Assembly: GCA_028868555.1 (NCBI GenBank)
Contig: JAGWUG010000006.1
Coordinates: 1-12,637, forward strand
DNA length: 12,637 nt
Direction of reading: 5' to 3'
Source of the DNA: Actinomycetales bacterium
Lineage (GTDB): Bacteria; Actinomycetota; Actinomycetes; Actinomycetales; Microbacteriaceae
Numbering within the stretch: the first letter of the stretch is position 1; every line of letters begins with the position of its first letter. Below are positions 1 to 6,497 of this stretch, in pieces. Below the pieces are notes generated by a model. The model made no database searches. It worked only from the letters and a program-made list of their open reading frames with translations, and was not told the DNA's origin. Both the position numbers and the translations under genes were made by a program.

Positions 1-2
1 TG

Positions 3-76
3 TCGGGCTGACCGGATTTGAACCGGCGACCCCTTGTCCCCCAGACAAGTGCGCTACCAAGCTGCGCTACAGCCCG
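3..76 (-). tRNA. tRNA-Pro, anticodon GGG
   Basis: Read on the minus strand, this folds as a full cloverleaf. The 7-bp acceptor stem pairs CGGGCTG (70-76) with CAGCCCG (4-10). The anticodon stem CTTGT/ACAAG (33-37 with 45-49) encloses the loop CTGGGGG, placing anticodon GGG at 40-42. The T arm carries GGTTCAAATCC. The discriminator base is A (position 3). The next two bases read C then A, so a CCA tail is not encoded and would be added after transcription. It decodes CCC/CCU proline codons. Its 5' end faces the small minus-strand gene at 111-416, 34 nt away, so it may be co-transcribed with that gene or have its own promoter. Its 3' flank lies outside the window. Confidence 0.96.
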
Positions 77-110
77 TATGCCCAAGCAGAGCCTCGGCAA
101 CCAGTCAAGT

Positions 111-416
111 CTAGTAGTTGACGGCAGTTGCCCTCAGGGGCGGAACCCAGGGCTGGACCGCATCGAAGGCGGTGGGAAACTCGGCACAGGCTTGGGTTTC
201 TGTGACCACCTGGAGGCCACCTTCTCCGGAGAGCGCCTCTAGAAACAACGAAGTCTGCGGCAGTTGCAGAAACGAGAAGGTGCGCTCCGATACCCAGCGC
301 CGCTCCCCCGCCAGCCAGACCCAACCAACCGAGCTCTGCCAAGCCTGAAACCAGAGACTGTCTGGCTCAAAGGGCGCGAGCCTGCGGATGAAGAAGTTAC
401 CGTTGAGTGTTTCCAT
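111..416 (-). CDS. Hypothetical protein, 101 aa, tryptophan-rich, function unknown
   Basis: I do not recognise this protein. It is 101 residues, with six tryptophans (W22, W26, W32, W34, W41, W90), one cysteine (C77), no signal peptide and no clear membrane segment; the most hydrophobic stretch is about residues 28-36. Support for coding comes from third codon positions that are mostly G or C, as in the neighbours, and from the start: ATG at 416 lies four codons after an in-frame stop, and TAACCT (a TAnnnT -10 box) sits exactly 6 nt upstream, as expected for a leaderless mRNA. An AAGG is present but too close to the ATG to act as a normal Shine-Dalgarno site. The gene is divergent from 479-925 across a 62-nt spacer with a central palindrome, and lies 34 nt upstream of tRNA-Pro. 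A shared promoter suggests, but does not prove, a related role for the two. Confidence 0.62.
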   Translation of the reverse strand: METLNGNFFIRRLAPFEPDSLWFQAWQSSVGWVWLAGERRWVSERTFSFLQLPQTSLFLEALSGEGGLQVVTETQACAEFPTAFDAVQPWVPPLRATAVNY

Positions 417-422
417 GCCTTG

Positions 423-428
423 AGGTTA
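423..428 (-). promoter_or_regulatory. -10 box of the minus-strand gene at 111-416, leaderless type
   Basis: On the minus strand TAACCT, preceded by CG, ends exactly 6 nt (CAAGGC) before the ATG at 416. TAnnnT at 6-7 nt before the first transcribed base is the known actinobacterial -10 pattern, so the predicted transcription start is the A of the ATG. The -35 region falls inside the palindrome at 440-455. The sequence 17 nt upstream is ATTTAA, a poor match to TTGACA, which may mean activator dependence or an alternative sigma factor. Confidence 0.6.
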
Positions 429-439
429 CGAACAGGGTG

Positions 440-455
440 GGACATTTAAATGTCC
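440..455. promoter_or_regulatory. 16-bp perfect palindrome, likely shared operator of a divergent promoter
   Basis: GGACATTTAAATGTCC is perfectly self-complementary over 16 bp; the next outward pair (439/456) does not match. Its centre is exactly midway between the start codons at 416 (minus) and 479 (plus). It spans -24 to -39 relative to both predicted transcription starts, covering both -35 regions, with 11 nt separating it from each -10 box. This is the expected position of a dimeric repressor or activator site controlling both genes together. No regulator is encoded beside it, so the binding protein is unknown. It is not a terminator: there is no T tract, and it lies upstream of both predicted starts. 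Confidence 0.6.
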
Positions 456-466
456 GAGGCTCCGCG

Positions 467-472
467 TAGTTT
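467..472 (+). promoter_or_regulatory. -10 box of the plus-strand gene at 479-925, leaderless type
   Basis: TAGTTT, preceded by CG, ends exactly 6 nt (CAATCC) before GTG at 479. The TAG of this box is also the in-frame stop just upstream of the gene, so the reading frame cannot extend further upstream. Box, spacer and start mirror the minus-strand promoter at 423-428 base position by base position around 447.5. Confidence 0.6.
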
Positions 473-478
473 CAATCC

Positions 479-925
479 GTGATCACGACATTCAAGAAAT
501 GGGTTCTTCGAGAGAAGAACGACATCCTGGGTTTCGCAGCCCTGCTTGCATTCGGGCTCTCAGCCTTTCTTGGCTTCATCCCTAACTGGCTTTGGGCCGG
601 CCAATTCCCCACCGCAGACCCTGCCCCGAGAACCGAGTTCTTTTATTACTCCGGAGCTGGCTACTCTGTTGCACCTGCCGAATTCGCACCGGATCGCTGC
701 ACGACCTTCAAGGCCTGCATGTACTTCCGGGTAGCGTCAGATTTCGAGTGCCCATTTTTGGAGTACCGCGTTGACTTCTTCAGCGGAGACACCACCTTTG
801 TGGCCTCTCAGTGGCAAAGGTCTTCAACCTGGGTCGTTCCAGGCGCGAATAAGTTACTCGAAGTCAACTGGAGCACAAAGTCAGACTGGCTGGAGATTAC
901 TCACATGCACTGCGGGCAGATTTAG
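479..925 (+). CDS. Hypothetical membrane-anchored protein with cysteine-containing extracytoplasmic domain, 148 aa
   Basis: Family not recognised. The N-terminus is short and basic (K6, K7, R11, K13), followed by one hydrophobic segment at about residues 16-40 (FAALLAFGLSAFLGFIPNWLW). A domain of about 105 residues follows. By the positive-inside rule the N-terminus stays in the cytoplasm and the domain is outside. That domain holds four cysteines (C74, C80, C91, C145), enough for two disulfides. Its alternating hydrophobic pattern around 90-142 suggests a beta-sandwich, which is inference only. The GTG start has no Shine-Dalgarno site. It is chosen because an in-frame TAG lies at 467-469 and a TAnnnT box sits 6 nt upstream, indicating leaderless translation. 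The gene is divergent from 111-416. It converges on ldh, with the two stop codons overlapping at 922-925, so no intergenic terminator exists. Confidence 0.75.
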   Translation: MITTFKKWVLREKNDILGFAALLAFGLSAFLGFIPNWLWAGQFPTADPAPRTEFFYYSGAGYSVAPAEFAPDRCTTFKACMYFRVASDFECPFLEYRVDFFSGDTTFVASQWQRSSTWVVPGANKLLEVNWSTKSDWLEITHMHCGQI

Positions 926-1872
926 GCCAGGCCCAGCGCCTCAATACTCTGGCGCAGCGTGGCCGCCGAGCCGTGGAACTTCTCCAACTCCGCCTCGCTC
1001 ATGCGAACCTCAATGGGGCGAGCCGCACCGCTGCGGTTCACAATCGTAGGAACGCTCAGCGCCACATCGGAGACTCCGAGGTAGTTGTCTAAAACAGCCG
1101 AAACCGGGAGGACCACGCCCTCGTCGCGAAGAATGGCCTCAACGATGCGAGCTGAAGACAGGCCAATGGCAAAGTTGGTCGCCCCCTTGCCCTCAATGAC
1201 CTTGTAGGCCGCGTTCTTCACCTCAAAGGCAATCTGGTCCAGCTCATCCTGGGTGAGTGCGTGGTGACCGGAAACCTTCCAATCCGAGAGTGGTACAGGT
1301 CCAATCGAGGCTTCGCTCCAGAGTGCGAACTCGCTGTCGCCGTGTTCACCAACAATGAGTGCGTGAACGCTCTCAGTGCTCACACCTAGGCGCTCGGCCA
1401 ACTGCCAGCGCAGGCGTGAGCTGTCCAGTACCGTTCCCGACGCAAAGACACGGTTTGCCGGCAGCCCTGAGAACTGAACGGCTGCATAGGCCAGCACGTC
1501 ACAGGGGTTGGTGACCAGAACGAAGATCGCGTCCGGGGCCAGTGAAACCAGCTTTGGCATCAAGTCGCGGAGAATCGCCACGTTGGTGCCTGCCAAGTCG
1601 AGACGGGTCTGCCCCGGCTTCTGTTTGGCTCCAGCGGTGATCACAATCACATCAGAGTTGCGAACTACTTCGAGGTCATCTCCGCCATAGATGCGCGATG
1701 GAGTTGTGAACTGACTGCCGTGAGCCAGGTCGAGAACCTCGGCTTCAACCTTGGCCTTGTTCAGGTCGTAAAGCGCCACCTCGCCAGCAATTCGCTTGAT
1801 GAGAAGGGCATAGGCGGTTGCGGTTCCAACCGCTCCGGCACCGATGATTGAGACTTTGGTTCGCTGGTTCAT
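922..1872 (-). CDS. ldh: L-lactate dehydrogenase (NAD-dependent), 316 aa
   Basis: Interconverts pyruvate and L-lactate with NADH/NAD in the cytoplasm, regenerating NAD when respiration is limited. The Rossmann glycine motif GAGAVG is at 11-16, with acidic D36 (YDLN) for NAD ribose binding. The mobile loop GAKQKPGQTRLDL starts at 81; Q84 is at the position that is Gln in lactate and Arg in malate dehydrogenases, and R90 is the loop arginine. GTVLDSSRLR (146-155) supplies the aspartate and substrate-binding arginine. GEHGDSE (175-181) holds catalytic H177. Length is normal for the family. There is no Shine-Dalgarno site before the ATG at 1872, but TAAACT lies 6 nt upstream, so the mRNA is probably leaderless. 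It is a separate transcription unit downstream of the der terminator. Its stop TAA overlaps the stop of the converging gene 479-925. Confidence 0.96.
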   Translation of the reverse strand: MNQRTKVSIIGAGAVGTATAYALLIKRIAGEVALYDLNKAKVEAEVLDLAHGSQFTTPSRIYGGDDLEVVRNSDVIVITAGAKQKPGQTRLDLAGTNVAILRDLMPKLVSLAPDAIFVLVTNPCDVLAYAAVQFSGLPANRVFASGTVLDSSRLRWQLAERLGVSTESVHALIVGEHGDSEFALWSEASIGPVPLSDWKVSGHHALTQDELDQIAFEVKNAAYKVIEGKGATNFAIGLSSARIVEAILRDEGVVLPVSAVLDNYLGVSDVALSVPTIVNRSGAARPIEVRMSEAELEKFHGSAATLRQSIEALGLA

Positions 1873-1878
1873 ATGGGC

Positions 1879-1884
1879 AGTTTA
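1879..1884 (-). promoter_or_regulatory. -10 box of ldh, leaderless type
   Basis: TAAACT on the minus strand ends exactly 6 nt (GCCCAT) before the ldh ATG, predicting transcription from the A of the start codon. No convincing -35 is visible. The whole promoter must fit within the 38 nt between the der terminator hairpin and the ldh start. No Rex-like redox operator was seen. Confidence 0.55.
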
Positions 1885-1910
1885 GCCCTGCCGAAACGCC
1901 CCAAAATGAA

Positions 1911-1939
1911 CAAAGCCCCCGAAAGCATCGGGGGCTTTG
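1911..1939 (-). terminator. Rho-independent terminator of the pyrG-der gene block
   Basis: A 12-bp perfect stem (1911-1922 with 1928-1939) with a core of seven consecutive G-C pairs encloses a 5-nt loop. On the minus strand it is followed by TTCATTTTGG, a modest T-rich tail. It lies 38 nt after the der stop. In the plus direction the tail is TTAGGACAGG, so termination should mainly act on minus-strand transcripts. It separates der from ldh. Confidence 0.88.
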
Positions 1940-1977
1940 TTAGGACAGGCTTAGTAAATACCTGACTGAGAGACTTC

Positions 1978-3492
1978 TTAGGTGCGCTTGCGCTTCTCGC
2001 GGATTCGCATGCCAACTTCGATCGGGGTTCCTTCGAATCCGTAGGTCTCGCGAAGGCGACGCTGAATGAAGCGGCGGTAACCAGGGTCGAGGAATCCGGT
2101 GGTGAAGAGCACGAACTTTGGTGGACGGGTGCTGGCCTGAGTTCCAAACAGAATTCGTGGCTGCTTGCCGCCGCGAACTGGGTGAGGAGTCTCCATAACC
2201 AGCTCGTGGATGAAGGCGTTGAGCTTTCCGGTAGGAATGCGCTTGTCCCAGCTGTCCAGTGCAACCTCGAGGGCTGGAACCAGCTTCTCAAGGTGGCGGC
2301 CGGTCTTGGCAGAAATGTTCACGCGTGGTGCCCAGTCAACGTGAGCCAGGTCCTGCTCGATTTCGCGCTCGAGGTAGCGACGACGCTCGTCGTCCAGCAT
2401 GTCCCACTTGTTGAAGGCAAGAACCAGAGCGCGTCCGGACTCCAGCACCATGTCAATGATGCGGATGTCCTGCTCGGAAATCGGCTCGGTTACGTCCAGC
2501 AAAACTACTGCAACTTCGGCTCGCTCCAGGGCTGCCGCGGTGCGCAGCGAGGCGTAGAAGTCTGCGCCTTGCTGAAGACGAACTCGACGACGGATACCGG
2601 CGGTGTCAACGAAGCGCCAGATCTTTCCGGCAATCTCTACCTGCTCGTCAATTGGGTCGCGAGTGGTTCCGGCAAGGTCGTTCACAACGGCACGCTCGGA
2701 GCCAACCGCGCGGTTCAGCAGCGAAGACTTTCCAACGTTTGGTCGTCCAATCAGAGCCACACGACGAGGCCCGCCGAACTCCTCCTTGGCAACCGAAGAA
2801 ACCTTAGGCAAAACCTTCATGGCTGCGTCGAGCATGTCTGCAACGCCACGGCCGTGCAGGGCGGAAACCGGGTAAGGCTCGCCTAGACCCAGGCTCCATA
2901 GCGCAGCAGCCTCAGGCTCCTGGCGCATGTCGTCAATCTTGTTGGCAACCAGGAGAACTGGCTTGCCGCTGGCGCGAAGCATCTTGACCACGCGCTCATC
3001 GGTGCTGGTGGCGCCAACCAGGGCGTCAACCACAAAGAGAACTGCATCTGCAAGCTCAACGGCAATCTCGGCCTGAATGGCAACCGACTTGTCGATGCCC
3101 TTGGCGTCCGGCTCCCAACCACCAGTGTCTACGATGGTGAATTTACGCTCGTTCCACTCCGCCTTGTATGAGATGCGGTCACGAGTGACACCTGGCTTGT
3201 CCTCGACTACGGCCTCACGGCGACCGAGGATACGGTTTACCAGCGCGCTCTTGCCAACGTTTGGACGACCAACAATGGCCAGCACCGGCAGAGCCGGAAG
3301 CATGACTGGGCCGTCGCTCCAGTCCAGGTCGGCTTCGAGTACGCGAAGGTCATCCTCGTCGAGGTCAAACTCGTCCAGTCCGCTTCGCAGCGCCTTGGCT
3401 CGGTTTTCTGCCTCGTCATCGGTGAGGGAGTTTAGCTTCTCCACAAAATCAGGGCTGATCGGCACATCGCCGTATTCGTCCTGCTCAGACAT
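1978..3492 (-). CDS. der: Ribosome-associated GTPase Der (EngA), 504 aa
   Basis: Double-domain GTPase needed for maturation of the 50S ribosomal subunit. The first G domain has GRPNVGKS at 75-82, DTGG at 122-125 and NKID at 184-187. The second has GRPNVGKS at 249-256, DTAG at 296-299 and NKWD at 361-364. A C-terminal KH-like domain (about 410-495) ends in the basic tail REKRKRT. The protein carries about 65 extra N-terminal residues before the first G domain, strongly acidic (21 Asp/Glu against 5 Lys/Arg in residues 1-60). The start ATG is well supported by AAAAAGGA at 3499-3506, 6 nt upstream. It begins 2 nt after the cmk stop and is the last gene before the terminator at 1911-1939. The cmk-der pairing is common in Actinobacteria. 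Confidence 0.97.
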   Translation of the reverse strand: MSEQDEYGDVPISPDFVEKLNSLTDDEAENRAKALRSGLDEFDLDEDDLRVLEADLDWSDGPVMLPALPVLAIVGRPNVGKSALVNRILGRREAVVEDKPGVTRDRISYKAEWNERKFTIVDTGGWEPDAKGIDKSVAIQAEIAVELADAVLFVVDALVGATSTDERVVKMLRASGKPVLLVANKIDDMRQEPEAAALWSLGLGEPYPVSALHGRGVADMLDAAMKVLPKVSSVAKEEFGGPRRVALIGRPNVGKSSLLNRAVGSERAVVNDLAGTTRDPIDEQVEIAGKIWRFVDTAGIRRRVRLQQGADFYASLRTAAALERAEVAVVLLDVTEPISEQDIRIIDMVLESGRALVLAFNKWDMLDDERRRYLEREIEQDLAHVDWAPRVNISAKTGRHLEKLVPALEVALDSWDKRIPTGKLNAFIHELVMETPHPVRGGKQPRILFGTQASTRPPKFVLFTTGFLDPGYRRFIQRRLRETYGFEGTPIEVGMRIREKRKRT

Positions 3493-3494
3493 GG

Positions 3495-4166
3495 TTAATC
3501 CTTTTTAGTGGCCGCGGCAATCTGCTCGAGAACTGCGGCTACGGTTTGTTCAAAGTTGAGGTCACTGGAGTCAATCAAGGTGACTCCGTCCGCCGGGTTC
3601 ATGAAATCGACAACCTTGGCATCTGATGCGTCGCGCTGTGAGACCTGCTTTTGTACCTGACTGGTCTCGGCGGCGCCAATTTCGGCGGACCTTCTTCTAA
3701 GTCTAACTTCTTCGCTCGCCGTTAGTAAGAGGCGAATTGGGGCATCGGGGAGAACCACCGTGGTGATGTCACGGCCTTCAACAATGATTCCGGGCTCGCC
3801 GCAACCCTCAACGATGCTTCGGGTAAGCCACTTCATGTAGCTGCGAACGGCCGGGATTCGAGCCACCGAACTGACCGCCTCGGCAACCTCGGTGCTGCGA
3901 ATGGCCTCTGTCAGATCCCGTTCCCCCACCCGAACCCAGTAGTTGTCTGGGTCGGTTGAGATGTCATATTCGAACACCTCGGGGAGGTTAATTTCGGCGA
4001 GCGCCTCCAGGTCAAAGCCGTCCAGGTGCTGCACCGCCCAGGTGAGCGCACGGTAGGCCGCACCGGTATCTAGGTAACCCCAGCCGAGCTCGCGAGCCGC
4101 CTGCTTGGACACACTGCTCTTGCCGCTACCTGCCGGTCCGTCAATGGCAACCGCGAACAGGCTCAT
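3495..4166 (-). CDS. cmk: Cytidylate kinase, 223 aa
   Basis: Phosphorylates CMP and dCMP to the diphosphates using ATP, in the cytoplasm. The Walker A loop GPAGSGKS is at 10-17, right after the first beta strand (FAVAIDG), as usual for bacterial Cmk. [21 protein letters not shown] followed by the arginine-rich EEVRLRRR is the characteristic NMP-kinase second half and lid. Length fits the family. The ATG overlaps the tyrA stop by one base (TAATG), and GGAG (4176-4179) lies 9 nt upstream, so translation is probably coupled to tyrA. It supplies precursors in the same block as pyrG, the CTP-forming enzyme. Confidence 0.95.
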   Translation of the reverse strand: MSLFAVAIDGPAGSGKSSVSKQAARELGWGYLDTGAAYRALTWAVQHLDGFDLEALAEINLPEVFEYDISTDPDNYWVRVGERDLTEAIRSTEVAEAVSSVARIPAVRSYMKWLTRSIVEGCGEPGIIVEGRDITTVVLPDAPIRLLLTASEEVRLRRRSAEIGAAETSQVQKQVSQRDASDAKVVDFMNPADGVTLIDSSDLNFEQTVAAVLEQIAAATKKD

Positions 4167-5242
4167 TAGGCCAGTCTCCAGCCGCGTGCGGTGAGGTCGC
4201 TGACCAGCTTCTCTTCCTGCTCCGGCAGAACCGAGAGCTCAACCAGACCAATCTGCGCGCCAGGCGAGTGCTCAAGCTTGATTTCCTCAAGGTTGATGCC
4301 AATCTGGGCCACCTCGTTGAGCAGCTGAGCCAGCTGGCCCGGACGATCGTCAATCATGACCACCGGGGTTGAGTAGTTGGTGTGGCGGCCACCGTGCTTG
4401 CCAGGGATGCGTTCCACACCCTTGTTGCCGGCCTCAATGGCGCGGCTGATGGTGGTCAACGCGCCACTGGCATCGGGGGCCTCTAGAGCACCGATGACCT
4501 TCTGCAGATCCGCCGCCAGGTCCTTGAGGACCGGGGCCACCTGCGATGCGTTGGAACTGAGGATCTGAACCCAGAGCGACGGGTCACTGGCGGCAATACG
4601 CGTGGTGTCGCGCAGGCCCTGGCCGGCCAGCGAAATCTCCTGGGCCGAGGTTGAGATCAGACGAGCGGCCAAAAGGCTGGCAACCACCTGCGGAACGTGG
4701 CTTACCGCGGCAACCGCGTGGTCATGCTCAATCGGCTCCATGTTTACCGGCACCGAACCAACCTCGAGGCTGAGATCGGTGATTAGGTCGATGGCCTTCT
4801 GATTGCTACCCGAATGAGTCACAACAACCCAAGGACGCCCGATGAAGAGATCGGCTCGGCCACTGATGGCGCCGCCGCGCTCGCGTCCGGCCATCGGGTG
4901 CGAACCCACGTAGTTGGAAAGGTCTAGGCCGGTGGCGCGCAACTCCTCGAGCACAACCTGCTTCACACTGGCAACATCGGTGACAACTGCGGCCGGGAAG
5001 GCGCGCATCTCTGCCGCTACTACGGCTGCCGTGTGGTCTGGTGGCACACACACCACAATCAGCTCTGGGTTGTCACCCTCAGCGGCCTCGCGGCCGGCTC
5101 CGTAATCAATGGACAGCGCCTGGTTGGCCCTAGAAGTGTCGGCCATCACCACATCGATGCCGTGCTTTCGCAGCGCCAGTCCGAGCGAGGTTCCGAGTAG
5201 ACCGGCCCCAACTACTCGAACTGTACCGACGATGCGACTCAC
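4166..5242 (-). CDS. tyrA: Prephenate dehydrogenase with C-terminal ACT domain, 358 aa
   Basis: Oxidatively decarboxylates prephenate to 4-hydroxyphenylpyruvate for tyrosine synthesis. GAGLLG (12-17) is the dinucleotide-binding loop. GSHPMAGRERGG (113-124) holds the conserved histidine H115, and SHVPQ (181-185) is the second family signature in the helical dimerisation domain. From about 292 to the end (VVMIDDRPGQLAQLLNEVAQIGINLEEI) is a typical ACT domain, which in related enzymes binds aromatic amino acids, so tyrosine feedback inhibition is likely. The start is GTG, and GTGA overlaps the aroH stop TGA by 4 nt, indicating translational coupling. Its partner aroH makes its substrate. An arogenate-using variant cannot be excluded from sequence alone. 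Confidence 0.93.
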   Translation of the reverse strand: MSRIVGTVRVVGAGLLGTSLGLALRKHGIDVVMADTSRANQALSIDYGAGREAAEGDNPELIVVCVPPDHTAAVVAAEMRAFPAAVVTDVASVKQVVLEELRATGLDLSNYVGSHPMAGRERGGAISGRADLFIGRPWVVVTHSGSNQKAIDLITDLSLEVGSVPVNMEPIEHDHAVAAVSHVPQVVASLLAARLISTSAQEISLAGQGLRDTTRIAASDPSLWVQILSSNASQVAPVLKDLAADLQKVIGALEAPDASGALTTISRAIEAGNKGVERIPGKHGGRHTNYSTPVVMIDDRPGQLAQLLNEVAQIGINLEEIKLEHSPGAQIGLVELSVLPEQEEKLVSDLTARGWRLA

Positions 5243-5601
5243 TGGGCGATGTCCAGTCTGAGCGCAGTTGCGCCACGGAGGTAGATGTGCTGGATCTCGC
5301 TGCGAGGCTTGTCCATTTCGGCCTGCACCATGATGCGAATGACGCGTGGCATGCCGTGGGCAACTGCCATCTCAACGAAGCACATCAGAGGCACGTCGCC
5401 GAGGCCAAGCTCGCGAGCCGCAACCGCAGGGAACTCACTGACGATGTCAGGAGTGGCGGTGAAGAAGACGTTGACCAACTGAGAGTTGTCGATGTCGTTG
5501 GCGTGAAGAATCTTGGTCAGGAGCTCGGCGGTTGACTTGAGCAGGTGCTCGCGTTCGTCACGGTCAAGCTGGATAGCTCCGCGGATTGCGCGTAGTGCCA
5601 T
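5239..5601 (-). CDS. aroH: Chorismate mutase, AroH class, 120 aa
   Basis: Rearranges chorismate to prephenate, the committed step to phenylalanine and tyrosine. This is the small trimeric, mostly beta AroH type known from Bacillus subtilis, not the all-helical AroQ type. Residues matching the B. subtilis active site are visible: R7 (RAIRGA), R63 (ARELG), C74 and E77 (MCFVEM), R89 (RVIRIM) and Y107 (HIYLRG). The spacing is one residue shorter than in the Bacillus enzyme after about position 70. It starts 2 nt after the rluB stop, with AGGA (5612-5615) 10 nt upstream, and overlaps the tyrA start by 4 nt. The pair forms a two-step chorismate-to-hydroxyphenylpyruvate module. Confidence 0.95.
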   Translation of the reverse strand: MALRAIRGAIQLDRDEREHLLKSTAELLTKILHANDIDNSQLVNVFFTATPDIVSEFPAVAARELGLGDVPLMCFVEMAVAHGMPRVIRIMVQAEMDKPRSEIQHIYLRGATALRLDIAQ

Positions 5602-5603
5602 GT

Positions 5604-6497
5604 TTATCGATTCCTCGAGTCTTTACCGCGCTTACCCTCGGGGCGACCCGTGGAGCTGCCGGTTGGGCGGCCGTTCTTGGTTGCACGCTGTGGTCGCTGT
5701 GGAGCCTTACCGGCTACCGGACGCGGGGTCTTTGCAGGCTTACCCTCGGCCACCTTCATCAGGGCGCTAATCTCCATTTTATTGAGTTCGCGAACCTGAC
5801 CCTGCTTCATGGAACCCAGCTGGATTGGGCCGAAGGAACGGCGAACCAGGCCAACCACCGGGTGACCAACTGCCTCAAACATGCGTCGAACGATGCGATT
5901 CTTGCCGGAGTGCAGGACAATCTCAACCAGCGACTGATCACTAGCTGCATCTAGCAGGCGAATCTTGTCGGCGGCGATCAAGCCGTCCTCGAGTTCAATA
6001 CCCTTTAGCAGCTTGTTGAGGGTCTGCGGAGTGATCTCCCCCTGCACGTGAGCCCAGTAGAGCTTCTCCACGCCGAAGGATGGGTGGGCTAGCTTGTGCG
6101 CCAGGTCGCCATCGTTGGTGAGCAGCAGCAGACCGGTGGTCTCCAGGTCGAGGCGACCAACGTTGAACACCCGGTCGTAGCGCTTGACGAAGTCGGTCAG
6201 GTCCTTGCGTCCCATCTCGTCGTTCATCGACGAAACCACGCCTTCAGGCTTGTTGATGGCCAGGTAAACGCGGCTGGCGTCCAGCTGAATTGGCTGGCCG
6301 TTTACGGTTACCGAGTCCTTTGCAGGGTCGATGCGGGTGCCGAGCTCGGTCACCTTCACGCCGTTGACCTTGACTCGGCCCTCGATGATGAATTCCTCGC
6401 AGACGCGACGGCTGGCTACGCCGGCGTTGGCAAGCACCTTCTGAAGGCGGATGCCCTCTGGGTCGCGTGGTTCATATACTTCTGGGTCATAGGCCAT
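5604..6497 (-). CDS. rluB: 23S rRNA pseudouridine synthase, RluB/RsuA family, 297 aa
   Basis: Isomerises a uridine in large-subunit rRNA to pseudouridine. An S4 RNA-binding domain spans about residues 17-60 (RLQKVLANAGVASRR...). The catalytic domain has GRLDLETTGLLLLTNDG at 115-130, with D117 as the catalytic aspartate, and KNRIVRRMFEAVGHPV near 199. The last 46 or so residues form a Lys/Arg/Pro/Gly-rich tail of low complexity, absent from the minimal family fold. The start is ATG at 6497, giving MAYDPEVYEP directly before the S4 domain. It overlaps the scpB stop by 11 nt and has GGAG at 6507-6510. An alternative ATG at 6512 adds five residues without a ribosome site. The exact target base (RluB or RsuA-like) is inferred from the genomic context in Actinobacteria. 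Confidence 0.93.
   Translation of the reverse strand: MAYDPEVYEPRDPEGIRLQKVLANAGVASRRVCEEFIIEGRVKVNGVKVTELGTRIDPAKDSVTVNGQPIQLDASRVYLAINKPEGVVSSMNDEMGRKDLTDFVKRYDRVFNVGRLDLETTGLLLLTNDGDLAHKLAHPSFGVEKLYWAHVQGEITPQTLNKLLKGIELEDGLIAADKIRLLDAASDQSLVEIVLHSGKNRIVRRMFEAVGHPVVGLVRRSFGPIQLGSMKQGQVRELNKMEISALMKVAEGKPAKTPRPVAGKAPQRPQRATKNGRPTGSSTGRPEGKRGKDSRNR

Noticed and set aside
80..108. Possible own promoter of tRNA-Pro with TTGACT at 103-108 on the minus strand
   Set aside because: The -35 match is good, but the hexamer 17 nt downstream is TTGGGC and ends only 3 nt from the mature tRNA end, leaving no room for a start and 5' leader.
3..480. Integrated element at tRNA-Pro
   Set aside because: The unknown genes lie at the 5' side of the tRNA, while integrases normally use the 3' end. 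No integrase, repeat of the tRNA end or composition shift was seen.
935..956. Hairpin GCGCC/GGCGC as terminator for the plus-strand gene 479-925
   Set aside because: It has a short stem, a 10-nt loop and no T tract, and lies inside ldh coding sequence.
2182..2886. Open frame of 234 codons on the plus strand
   Set aside because: It lies wholly antisense to der, whose domains are unmistakable. It shows no family motif and no start signal, and arises from the biased codon use of der.
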